Below, one piece after another: positions 18,796-27,113 of a stretch of 64,000 nucleotides of DNA. A model generated the notes under the pieces. That model was not told where the DNA came from, did no database searches, and saw only the letters and a program-made list of their open reading frames with translations. The stretch's first letter is position 1; each line of letters starts with the position of its first letter. Source of the DNA: Chromatiaceae bacterium (GTDB taxonomy: Bacteria > Pseudomonadota > Gammaproteobacteria > Chromatiales > Chromatiaceae); NCBI GenBank assembly GCA_024235255.1, contig JACKMT010000002.1, positions 620,001 through 684,000 on the forward strand, written 5' to 3'. The position numbers and the translations under genes are program-made.

Positions 18796-19509
18796 CTATT
18801 TTAACGGAGGAAAGCGCAGCCGGGTGCCGGGCACAAGCGCACGAAAGTTCGTCAGTTTGTTTGCCCGCGCCACCTCGATATAGCGGCTGCTGTCGTTGTA
18901 GATAAGCTGGCACAGCCAGGGGAGCGTATCGCCGTCACGCACCTCGACCAGGTGGGAGAGATCGGGCGAGGAGCGATTGGCCCGCAACGATGCCTCCACC
19001 TGGGTCATGAAGCTGACGAACCGCAGCTTCACCTTGGCTCTCAACGGCAGGCCGTTGGGCCGGAACAACGTGTACTCCACCGCCATCGACTCCATCCGCC
19101 CATAGAAGGTGTTGAGCTCGCCCCATGCCAGCTTGACCACGCTCGGTTCATGTTTGTCGCCGACGTAGCGATAGACGATGTTCTTGAGCTGTTCGATCTC
19201 CGCTTTCACATCCGGCACGCGCTTGCCATCCTTCCTGACGACGCCGGTGCCGTCCAGCACCAGATCGAAGGCAACCTTCTCGGCATTGATCGCGGCAAAG
19301 CGGGACTCCACTGCGGTCTGACCGAGTGGCTTCCGGTTGACGGCCTGGGCGTTGGCATCCGCCTCTTTCGAATAGCTTATTGATAGACTGTGTTGGTAGG
19401 AGGCCGGGTTCAGCGTCGCCTCGAAAATATCGCTGTGGCTGCCGGATGGCTTGGTCTGGCCATCGGCTGTTACCCTGCAGCGGGTGATCGTCAGACTCTG
19501 CTTCTCCAC
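18796..19509 (-). CDS. LysM-type tube/spike adaptor (Afp7-like)
   Basis: 237 residues from a GTG at 19509 with a strong GAGGAGG Shine-Dalgarno. The N-terminal two thirds carry the FEATLNPASYQHSLSISYSK motif of contractile-system tube initiators. The last 50 residues form a LysM-like module (VEVRDGDTLPWLCQLIYND and a closing LVPGTRLRFPP). These adaptors join the tube to the spike hub, like T4 gp53/gp54-type proteins. It sits between the DUF5908 peptide gene and the spike gene. Confidence 0.88.
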   Translation of the reverse strand: MEKQSLTITRCRVTADGQTKPSGSHSDIFEATLNPASYQHSLSISYSKEADANAQAVNRKPLGQTAVESRFAAINAEKVAFDLVLDGTGVVRKDGKRVPDVKAEIEQLKNIVYRYVGDKHEPSVVKLAWGELNTFYGRMESMAVEYTLFRPNGLPLRAKVKLRFVSFMTQVEASLRANRSSPDLSHLVEVRDGDTLPWLCQLIYNDSSRYIEVARANKLTNFRALVPGTRLRFPPLK

Positions 19510-19585
19510 GTCTCAATCCTCCTCGGGCTCTTGCCGGCACCACACTTGCCGGAGCGCTGCAGCCTGCCGGACGTTGTCCCCAGTT

Positions 19586-19756
19586 TCAGCGCTCGCGCCG
19601 CTGCTCCAGCATCTGCTCCAGCATGCGCCGGCACTCGGCCAGAATCTCCTCCCGGAACGCCTCCATATCAACCGCCGGTTGCGTATCCTGCCCGATCTGC
19701 TCAGACGCACTGTGCAGATCCGCTTTGACGACCAGCTGCCTGACTTCGATCGACAT
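19586..19756 (-). CDS. DUF5908-type small eCIS protein (Afp6-like)
   Basis: A 56-codon gene read by hand from ATG 19756 to TGA 19586-19588. The start MSIEVRQLVVKADL matches the DUF5908 pattern (M-x-I-E-I-R-E-L-V-I-K). The C-terminus is a Glu/Arg-rich helix (REEILAECRRMLEQMLEQRR). A GGAG motif lies within the 3' end of the preceding tube gene, five bases before the next start region. In Afp/PVC operons this tiny gene sits exactly between the second tube gene and the LysM gene, as here. Its molecular role is not established. Confidence 0.85.
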   Translation of the reverse strand: MSIEVRQLVVKADLHSASEQIGQDTQPAVDMEAFREEILAECRRMLEQMLEQRRER

Positions 19757-19761
19757 CAGTC

Positions 19762-20235
19762 TCAATCACTCCTTTCCGAGTGGCTATAAGCGAGTTCGAT
19801 CTTTTCGATCGCGACTTCGTTCTTGGTGGAGTTGAAGCTCTCCACCTCCCAACTGACCGGATAGGCGTTCACGAACGACCAGGCGCGAACCGCCTCTTTC
19901 TGCTCATTCAGCAGCCTGACCTGCAGCTCCCTGGTCTCGATCGGTTTGGTAAACTCCTGCTCCAGCACCTCCTTGCACCACTTTACCAGTGCGGAGTCGC
20001 GCTTCGCTATGCCGCGTTTAAGCACCAGGTTGGGGTGCTTGACCGCTTTCGGCAGCCGGTGCAAAAAGCGGTTCTCTCCGCCTTCGGCCACCGACTCCAG
20101 CTCCAGCTCGGTTTTTATGCCGGTCACTTCCTGAAAGGAGGTATCACCGCCGGAACCGATAATTACCTCAAAAAAGAACGCCGGCAGCGGGTAGCCGCCG
20201 GGGCCCAGCTCCGATCCGGCACCGCTATCTGCCAT
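19762..20235 (-). CDS. eCIS inner tube protein 2 (Afp5-like)
   Basis: 157 residues. I use the ATG at 20235, preceded by GGAGAAATTG, rather than the adjacent TTG at 20238. It has the phage tail tube (gp19/Hcp-like) fold pattern: PAFFFEVIIGSGGDTSFQEV with a following TGIKTELELE strand, and the closing EVAIEKIELAYSH motif. It is a paralogue of the tube gene at 20372-20830, and both share the NEVAIE-IE ending. Two tube types usually divide labour between the bulk tube and the tip-proximal ring. Confidence 0.93.
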   Translation of the reverse strand: MADSGAGSELGPGGYPLPAFFFEVIIGSGGDTSFQEVTGIKTELELESVAEGGENRFLHRLPKAVKHPNLVLKRGIAKRDSALVKWCKEVLEQEFTKPIETRELQVRLLNEQKEAVRAWSFVNAYPVSWEVESFNSTKNEVAIEKIELAYSHSERSD

Positions 20236-20303
20236 CAATTTCTCCGTGCCTATCCATGATCCTCAGAAACCTTACCTCCAGTCATTGTTCTTCGGGCAAA
20301 GTG

Positions 20304-20328
20304 CCCCCTCGCTCCTAAGCAAGGAGAG
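20304..20328. repeat. Intergenic hairpin of the CCCTC/GAGGG repeat type
   Basis: Between the two tube genes, CCCTCGCTCCT pairs imperfectly with AGGAGAGGG around the loop AAGCA. It resembles the CCCTCTCCC/GGGAGAGGG elements found inside hsdM in this window. It could weaken read-through and so tune the ratio of the two tubes, but no T-run follows. The reading as a dispersed palindrome is by eye. Confidence 0.5.
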
Positions 20329-20371
20329 GGAGTTTCCGGGGAGTAAATTTTCAGGCGTGCTGCTGCCCATA

Positions 20372-20830
20372 CTAGCCGTTCGCGATGGTGAGACCTTCGT
20401 GCGCGATCTCTATCGATTCGATCGCCACCTCGTTTCCATCCGACTTGAGATCGGTTCCGGTGATCTTCGTCGGCCAGGCGTTGGCCAGGGTCCACACCAT
20501 GGTTGCAGCGCCCTCTTCGTCGAGCAGGCTGATGGTCACCGGCTTGCGTTTGATGGTGTTCATCTTGATCTCATTGAACCAGTCCCAGAACTTGTTATCC
20601 GACTTGAAGACACCCTTCTTCATGGTCACATTGCCGAACTTTTTGATGCCCGGCATCTTCATGGTGGAAAACTCCTTGCTGTCGCCGTGACGATATTCGA
20701 TCAGCTGTGCCTCCATATCCAGACCGGACACCTCTTGAAAACTCATGACCTCGGCGTCCCACTTCACTTGAAAATGAAACTTCGGCAGCGGCCACACGCT
20801 GGTTGATTGTGCGGATCCATCTTCTGCCAT
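20372..20830 (-). CDS. eCIS inner tube protein 1 (Afp1-like)
   Basis: 152 residues, ATG at 20830 with GGAGAAG upstream. The start SVWPLPKFHFQVKWDAEVMS, then FQEVSGLDMEAQLIEYRHG, is typical of the phage tail tube/eCIS tube family, and it ends with EVAIESIEIAHEGL. It would stack in hexameric rings under the sheath and form the lumen that carries cargo. It follows the sheath gene by 60 bases. The 133-base gap to the second tube holds a hairpin. Confidence 0.95.
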   Translation of the reverse strand: MAEDGSAQSTSVWPLPKFHFQVKWDAEVMSFQEVSGLDMEAQLIEYRHGDSKEFSTMKMPGIKKFGNVTMKKGVFKSDNKFWDWFNEIKMNTIKRKPVTISLLDEEGAATMVWTLANAWPTKITGTDLKSDGNEVAIESIEIAHEGLTIANG

Positions 20831-20890
20831 GGCGCTTCTCCTCTTGACTCTGTTCAGATATGACGGTTAAGTTCGCTTCCCGATCAAGGA

Positions 20891-22456
20891 TCAGGACTTC
20901 TGCATCTGCTGCTGGAAGGTGATCTCGATAAACTCCGCCGGGCGCGAAACGGCGACCAGCACCGTCACCCGCAGAATACCCTCGAGTATATCTTCCGGTG
21001 TCATCGTCTCGCCAAGCCCGACATGGACGCTGAACGCATCGTCCGGCGTGGCGCCGGCGAGACCGCCCCGTTTCCAGATTCCGGTCAGGAAATTGCGGAT
21101 CATGCTGCGGATGGTGACCCAGGTGCTGGAGACGTTGGGCTCGAACACGTAGGCTTTGGTCGCCAGCTTGATCGACTCCTCCAGCATGATCATCGTTCGC
21201 CGGACGTTGATATAACGCCAGTCGAGACTGTTGCCGTCCAGCGTCCGCGCGCCCCAGACCAGCACCCCTTCGCCGATGAAAGTGCGGATCGCGTTGATCG
21301 ACTTGCCCTGCGTGGTGACATTCAGATCCTCCTGTTCGTCATGCGTGATGCTGACCGAAGGCGCCACCACGGCATTGAGGCTCACATTGGCCGGCGCTTT
21401 CCACACACCGCGGGAGTTGTCTACCATGGTGTACACGCCGGCCATCGCTGCCGCCGGGGGCAGCAGGTTGAGCTGATGCAGCATCTCGCTGAGGAGCTCG
21501 CCGTACAGCGGACTCAAGGCGCGCAGGGTCTTTTCCAGCAAACCCTTGCGCGACGCCACCTCGTCGTCGGCCAGCCCCGACCAGTCCGCAGCGATGTCGT
21601 CCACCGCCTCCAGCTGCGCGGCAATCTTTAACTTGCGCGACTTCTCCGCCGGAGTATCGGCTTCATCGATCTCGGGCGGCGCATCCGGCAGGCCCAGCTC
21701 GCGCTTGATCAGCGCCTGCAGAAGATCCTGGTTGGCGACATTTTCATAGCCGACATCTTTGGCCTTGACGATGGTTGTTCTTATCCAGGGATAGTAGGCC
21801 GCCGCATAGTCCAGGTAGTTGATGCCGAGCGCCGAACGAAACTTTTCGATGCAGTCGCCGGCCGGATCCTGCCGGTCCCGGTAACCGTCCCAGATATCCA
21901 GGATGGCAAAGCGGTTCTTCATCTTGCCGCCGCAGTGCGCCAGCGCAGCCTGCTGCACCGTGATCGAATTGGCCTCCGTCAGCAGGACGGTCTCCGGTAT
22001 CACCACCATGGTCGGCTCCTGCTCCTTGAGCAGCAGCGGGATGCCCTTTGCCAGTTTGTCCGCATCCACCTCGTCGTTGTAGCCGCCCACGGAGACGACA
22101 TAGCAGTTGCCGCCGCCGTTCTGAAAGAACGACAGCATGCTGAAGTAGAGCAGGTAGTTTCCGCCCGACCGGTTCAGCAGATACTCCTTACCCTGCAGCG
22201 TGAACGCCGGATCTTCGAACGAACCTGCGGGTTTCTCGGCGATATCGAACAGCGGCGTCGGACCGAAACCGAAGTAGTCGTAATACTCCGACATCGAGCT
22301 GATGCGCCAGGGTACGTTGCGCAGCGACTTGCCTTTATTGCTCGCTCTCTCCGTATACCCGATAAACGCCGGGACCGCGGTCGCGACCTCGACTACAGAG
22401 TTCGGAAAAGCACTCTTCTCGACGATATAAACGCCAGGTGTCTTCATCTGACCCAT
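20891..22456 (-). CDS. Contractile sheath protein (Afp2-4-like)
   Basis: 521 residues; ATG at 22456 preceded by GGAGAGG. It has the tail-sheath N-terminus (TPGVYIVEKSAFPNSVVEVA, then TAVPAFIGYTERA) and the C-terminal sheath core: VWGARTLDGNSLDWRYINVR, then RTMIMLEESI and a later PAEFIEITFQQQ tail. It has a long middle insertion (about residues 250-330). It is the only sheath gene here, whereas Afp has three and PVCs usually more than one, so the particle should have a single-component sheath. Confidence 0.96.
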   Translation of the reverse strand: MGQMKTPGVYIVEKSAFPNSVVEVATAVPAFIGYTERASNKGKSLRNVPWRISSMSEYYDYFGFGPTPLFDIAEKPAGSFEDPAFTLQGKEYLLNRSGGNYLLYFSMLSFFQNGGGNCYVVSVGGYNDEVDADKLAKGIPLLLKEQEPTMVVIPETVLLTEANSITVQQAALAHCGGKMKNRFAILDIWDGYRDRQDPAGDCIEKFRSALGINYLDYAAAYYPWIRTTIVKAKDVGYENVANQDLLQALIKRELGLPDAPPEIDEADTPAEKSRKLKIAAQLEAVDDIAADWSGLADDEVASRKGLLEKTLRALSPLYGELLSEMLHQLNLLPPAAAMAGVYTMVDNSRGVWKAPANVSLNAVVAPSVSITHDEQEDLNVTTQGKSINAIRTFIGEGVLVWGARTLDGNSLDWRYINVRRTMIMLEESIKLATKAYVFEPNVSSTWVTIRSMIRNFLTGIWKRGGLAGATPDDAFSVHVGLGETMTPEDILEGILRVTVLVAVSRPAEFIEITFQQQMQKS

Positions 22457-22474
22457 AATCCTCTCCTCACTCCC

Positions 22475-23344
22475 TCAACCGTTGACGTAAATTTCCGATA
22501 CCGAGGCAACCTTACCGTTGATCGATTGCCGGGATAGTTGTTTTACCGCCGCAACCGGCAAGCGCCGGACTAAAACTCTGCTCCTGTCCGCGCCGATCTC
22601 TCTGAGTTGGAAACGGCATGCCGAATGCTGTCTCAGAGGAATTTCGACCTTTGAACGAAAGGCGAGCGCGGTACGCTTGTCTGCCAAAGATACGCGATCG
22701 AGCGGCTCGAAGCCAACGCCTTCGTCAAGATCGACGATACCGACACGCATGCCGGCGAAAGCGCCAAGCAGGTAGTATGTCCAATAGGTCTGCCTGGCTC
22801 CAAACCTGATGAAATAATTGGGAGACTCATCCTCGAGTGCCGCTTCCAGCGTACTGTCAGCCGCCGGCCGGAACAGTATCCTGAATGCAAACGCCGGGCG
22901 CACCAGCCAATCGCTGCTGCCGAGCAGCGCGGCCAAAGCCCCGGAGCCGAGCGGCTGCATATCCCGGTCCGAAACCTGCCTCTCCGCATGCAGGCGAATT
23001 CGCTCAACATCGGCCACACCCTGTTCGCTGTCAAAGTACGGCACTGAATCGCTGCTATCCGAATAGGGTTCAGAGTAGATGGGAAACGCATCGTCATCCA
23101 CAAAGACCTTGAAGCCAAAGCTGAACTCGCCTGCTGAATCAGCAAGAAGTAGCGCCATTGCCTCAAGGCGGCTTTGGTCATAGTAGAGTGCGAATCCGTT
23201 CACTGTCTTACGCATAACCATGCCCGCGCTATTAATCAGTGACTGCGCGGCAGCAGCCGGCACAAAGCGGAGTCCGCGCCAAAGTTCATCGCTGAAAAAT
23301 CCATGTTCCACAGCAACGCTGAACAACGACCGGTAGGGACCCAC
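22475..23344 (-). CDS. Conserved eCIS protein of unknown function
   Basis: 289 residues from a GTG at 23344 with GGAG five bases upstream. I recognise no catalytic motif and no membrane segment. It has RGLRFVPAAAAQSLINSAGM near the start, several aromatic beta-type stretches (SFGFKVFVDDDAFPIY) and a centre on WTYYLLGAFAGM. It lies 39 bases after the DUF4255 gene and 18 before the sheath gene, a slot in which other eCIS operons also carry an unassigned protein. A cap-proximal or sheath-associated role is inference from position only. Confidence 0.75.
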   Translation of the reverse strand: MGPYRSLFSVAVEHGFFSDELWRGLRFVPAAAAQSLINSAGMVMRKTVNGFALYYDQSRLEAMALLLADSAGEFSFGFKVFVDDDAFPIYSEPYSDSSDSVPYFDSEQGVADVERIRLHAERQVSDRDMQPLGSGALAALLGSSDWLVRPAFAFRILFRPAADSTLEAALEDESPNYFIRFGARQTYWTYYLLGAFAGMRVGIVDLDEGVGFEPLDRVSLADKRTALAFRSKVEIPLRQHSACRFQLREIGADRSRVLVRRLPVAAVKQLSRQSINGKVASVSEIYVNG

Positions 23345-23383
23345 TGCTACTCCAGCGGCTTATTATTGATGGCGCACGCGACC

Positions 23384-23959
23384 CTATCCATTGATCGATG
23401 GCCGCGGCTCGTTGATGAGATGCAGTTCCGACTTCACGGCATCCGCGTCGATCGTTATCATCCTGACCTTGTACAGGACCGATGGCAGATACCTGGTGCT
23501 GAGAATCCCCCATAAATTACTGAGCTGTTGAATGTCCAGGTTTTCTATCTCCAGTGCCAGCCGGTCGATTCTTCGATCCAGCTCTGGTGTGTTCTGGTGA
23601 TCCAGCACCGGCGTCATCTGAAAGAAACGCAGCGTGGCGGAGATGCCTTTCAGCGCCTCCGGATAGTTGCCGCCACTGAAGTTTGCCGCGAACATTAACG
23701 ACAGGTTGAGGCGCAGCGGCGTGTTGCTGACGACACTCCGAGTGCCGCCGATACTCCTGGCCTGGGGCTGTGCGCCGGCTACCGTCTCTTTCTCTATGTT
23801 GACCAGAAAGGCGACAATCTTATTATCGATGTGCGTGGCCAGAGTACCATCCTGCTCAAGGATGTTGGAGACCACAACCATATCTTCGCTTCGCTCGAAG
23901 GTACGCTTCAAATACTGATTGAGTTCGAACGCGATCTGGTTTACTGCTGCATATATCAC
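23384..23959 (-). CDS. DUF4255 tail-terminator/cap protein (Afp16/Pvc16-like)
   Basis: 191 residues from a GTG at 23959. The start IYAAVNQIAFELNQYLKRTF is the DUF4255 pattern, followed by VALFLVNIEKE-like VAFLVNIEKETVAG and a conserved TPLRLNLSLMFAANFSGGNY core. Afp16-type proteins cap the distal end of tube and sheath and fix final length. As the first gene of the operon it lies 95 bases from a promoter-like sequence. A short upstream frame of 19 codons ends at the GTG, overlapping it (GTGA), so translation may be coupled. Confidence 0.92.
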   Translation of the reverse strand: MIYAAVNQIAFELNQYLKRTFERSEDMVVVSNILEQDGTLATHIDNKIVAFLVNIEKETVAGAQPQARSIGGTRSVVSNTPLRLNLSLMFAANFSGGNYPEALKGISATLRFFQMTPVLDHQNTPELDRRIDRLALEIENLDIQQLSNLWGILSTRYLPSVLYKVRMITIDADAVKSELHLINEPRPSING

Positions 23960-24053
23960 GAAGCATCAAGTCCCTTTGACTTGTCAGCTGCCGGATGCTG
24001 TGGCCGTATTTGCATGAGTTGCCGGTTAGCGAATTTATATCGGGTTCGGGGTA

Positions 24054-24081
24054 ATCATAGTACAGCGCAACTACCTGTCAA
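24054..24081 (-). promoter_or_regulatory. Predicted sigma-70-type promoter of the eCIS operon
   Basis: On the minus strand a perfect TTGACA (24076-24081) is followed after 16 bases by TATGAT (24054-24059). It lies about 95 bases before the GTG of the first eCIS gene, with no gene between. A housekeeping-type promoter suggests the eCIS is not silent by default, though bound regulators cannot be seen. Match by eye only. Confidence 0.6.
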
Positions 24082-24391
24082 GAAACAGCAAGGTCGGTAG
24101 CTATCACGCAAGCCGATGGCTTTTTTAACTGTTCAGACCCCCCTTCAAAAGTGCGATACAGTGCGCTGTTTCAGGTCAGGATGAAACTATCGTTGCTAAT
24201 TTCTAGCGTAGCCGCCAGCCATAACTAACCCGGGTATTTCATGAAGACGGGCAGCATTTTTGAAAAAAAGTTTTAGTTTTTAAATGTTACATCAGTATTG
24301 TACGTTTTTATCAAAGTACAGTTTGTCATATTCGGTTTCAGGTCGCCTGTGCTGTTTCGTGGCTATTTGCCGGTCATATCCGGAGCAGCCG
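24082..24391. other. Intergenic stretch without a recognisable gene
   Basis: About 310 bases between the eCIS promoter and a gene remnant. It is more AT-rich than its flanks, with T- and A-runs around 24258-24285. No supported reading frame, RNA gene or strong palindrome was seen. Confidence 0.5.
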
Positions 24392-24594
24392 TGGTTTCCG
24401 ATGCGCAAAGGCCTGGCCAACCTGTTTCGGTATCGCGATGTCGGCGTCGCCGCGAACGGTCGTTATCTGGAGGCTTTGGCGGTGGTCGTTGAGCCGAGTG
24501 CGGCGCTCAAATAACTCGACACCCTGACCCGGCGCAAGCCCACCCGCTCCGGCCAGTCGGTTAAGACTTTCAATCCCCTCTCCGGGATTCATCC
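24392..24594 (+). pseudogene. Decayed C-terminal piece of a conserved protein of unknown function
   Basis: The plus strand reads MRKGLANLFRYRDVGVAAN, then RYLEALAVV, to an in-frame TAA at 24512-24514. The same frame then continues LDTLTRRKPTRSGQSVKTFN with PLSG. From memory this matches the C-terminal region of a widespread bacterial family of unknown function ('RKGLA-LFRYR-V-ANARYLEALA ... SGR-VK-FNPL'). The in-frame stop and absence of upstream sequence indicate a dead fragment. A piece that looks like an earlier part of the same family lies at 31714-31791. Confidence 0.45.
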
Positions 24595-27113
24595 CGCCGC
24601 CGATCCCGCCAGCCACGCCTCGGCATCCTCCAGCTCCGGCAGGCGGCGGCTGTAGCCGTGCTGCTCGATCAGCACGCGGGCCCGGGCGAGGGCGGTACGG
24701 TCCTGGAACAGGCGGGCGCGGGTGAGGGCGATGTCGGCAAGGTGGAGAGCCATGGCGCCGCGGTTGGCGATGCGCTCGGCCTCGTCGAGGTCGGCGCGGG
24801 CGGCGCCAGGGTCGCCGAGGGCGTTGCGCAACCAGGTGCGGGTGAGGAAGCCGAGAGGGATGTATTGCTGTTGGCCGGCGGCGCGCAGTCGGTCGAGGGC
24901 GCGCTCGGCATGCTCGCGGGCCTCGGGGCCGGGCGTACGGCGCCGAATCTGATCTTGGTAGAGGGCGGCGCGGGCGAGGGTGAGGTGGTCGAGTGCGATA
25001 TCGAGCTGCGGATCACAAGCGTGATTCCAGGTTTGTAGCTTCCGCCAACCGAATATGGTCCCCGCTCGGCCCCAGCCAGCAACAGGTCGCAATAGCGGAA
25101 GCCCGGGAGCGAGTAGAGCAGCGGGTACCGGGGCTGACGCTCCGCCTGCCTGCGCTCGGCCTCAGCGAAGGCGGCCCCTGCCTCCCCGCGCTCGCCCTGC
25201 TGGTGCAGGGCGTCCGCCAGAGTGGTGCGCGTGGCCATGCGCCAGACGGCATCGCCGCTGCGATCGGCGTACTCCACCGCGCGGCGGGCCTGCGCCACCG
25301 CTTCCGCCAACCGGCCCAGGCCGAGCTGCAGCTCGCTCAGGTTGTTGTGGCTCACGGCGGCGTTCTTCCAGTCCTCCCTTTTCACGTCCATCTCGGCCCC
25401 GGCCGCCATGAGCTCCAGCGCCTCCGCGAGCCGGCCCAGGGCGCGCAGGTGGAAGGCCGCCTCGCTGAGCAGCCAGGCCTGATCGGGCTCCTTCAGCGCT
25501 GGGGCCGGGCGGCGCCAGGGCTCGCTGAAGAAACAGGCCACCGCCCCCAGGTTGGCGCCGATTGCCCCGAGCTTCTTGCCACTGTAGAAGCCGTCGTGCC
25601 CCGTGCCGCGCAGGATGCGGTCGATATAGACCTGGTCGCAGGCCTCCTGCCACAGGCCCGCCAGGCAGCCATGGGCGACGGCCTGGTAGAGGGGCTGGAG
25701 TCCGGCCAAGCCCTCGGGGTGGTGGGGCGTGTTCGTCTTGAGCCACTCATAGAGCCGCCGGTGGCCTTCGCGCCAAGCTTGGGGCCGGTCGCGCTGGAGC
25801 GTCTCGGCCAGGTGCTCGCGCACCAGGGGGTGGGCGTCGAGGCTGCCGCTTTGCGGATCCGGCTGGACCAGGCCGCAGTCGGCGAGGTTGGCGAGCGTCG
25901 CGCGCCAGGTGTCCTCGTCCACTCCCTGCAGGGCCTCGGTAATCCCGGCGATGGGCGGGGCTTGGCGCAGGGCGTCCAGCAGCGCACGGCCGGCCGGGCG
26001 GTCGAAGAAGCCGAGCAGGCGCAGCGCCGCCAGCTCCCGGGAGCGCTGCTCCCCTTCCCGGGCAAACCAGCTCTCATAGGCGGCGACCACCCTGGCGGCA
26101 TGGCCGCGGGCGTCCCGGTCGGCACGCGTGAGCTCGACGACATCGCGCTTGCGGATGTCCCCGCCCTTGGTGCGGGCGAGATAGCGCCCGAGCAGCGATA
26201 GGGTGAGGGCATGGCCCCGGACCTCCCGGCTCGCCCGCTTCAGCTCCTCATCGTCCGGGCCGATGGCGGCGGCGCCAGCCTGGTTCGCACCCCCGGCGTG
26301 GAGCAGCGCGGCGCCGTCGGCGTCGCTCAGGTTGCCCAGGTCCAGGCGCAGCACTACGCCTTGCGGGTTCGTGTCCGTGCGCACCCATTCGCTCAAGTCC
26401 TGCAGCCACTCGCGGCTGGTGAGGAGGCAGAGCCCCGGGTGGCCGGCGGCGGCGAGCTGGGTCAGCAGGGTTTTCAGGCCGGGGGCACGCATCTCCCCGG
26501 CCATCGGGCCGGGCGGGTATTGCAGCGGCTCCAGGCCATCCAGCACCAGCAGGGTGCGCTGGAGGGCGATGCAATCGGCCAGCGCCCGGCCCTTGTCCGC
26601 CGGGTTGGCGGATTCTTCGATCTTGACGCCGAACCAGTCGATCGCTGCGGCGAGGAAATGGTCCTCGGAGGCCTGTCGGTCATCCCCCGTGCCCTGGCTG
26701 TAGAAGGACCAGCCGTAGACCTTGGCCGCACCGCCCCAGCCCTGGGCCCGCAGCCCGTCGAGCCAGCGCTTGGCCAGCGCCGTCTTGCCGGTGCCGCCGG
26801 GGGCGATCAGCTCCACCACCGCGGTGCCGGACTGGCTCCAGGCGGCATCGAGCGCCGCCAGCTCCGGCCCGCGGCCGAGGAAGTGCTCGGCACCGGCGGG
26901 GAGGTGGGTGAGGTCGATGCGGGGGACGGCGTCTTTCAGGCGTGGCGGGTCTGTGGCGTCGAGCTCGGCGAGCCGGATGCGCGCTTCCTGAATGGCCTTG
27001 TGGAGCTGAAACCTCTGCGCCGGGTCCGCAGCTTTAGCCTCTTCGGCGAGGTAGAAGTCGAGCCTCTCCTGCCACAGCGCTCGGGCATTCTCGGCTTGCC
27101 CTTGGCTGGTCAC
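24589..27113 (-). pseudogene. Second STAND NTPase: death-like adaptor, NTPase, TPR (frameshifted near 25,040)
   Basis: ATG at 27113 overlaps the stop of the upstream gene (ATGA). Residues 9-52 form a short helical adaptor (WQERLDFYLAEEAKAAD) similar to effector-associated domains. An NTPase follows with Walker A APGGTGKT (104-111), Walker B LLVLDGLEPLQ and a winged-helix-like LDAHPLVREHLAETL. TPR-like helices come next, for example LSELQLGLGRLAEAV. After about residue 690 the frame runs into Ser/Pro/Thr-rich nonsense, while another frame (to 24589) continues the homology with LDHLTLARAALYQD and DADLDEAERI-type segments. Compared with its upstream twin a stretch of roughly 35 codons is also missing there. 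It is either a disabled gene or a shortened sensor that still has adaptor and NTPase; a sequencing error is possible. Confidence 0.8.
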
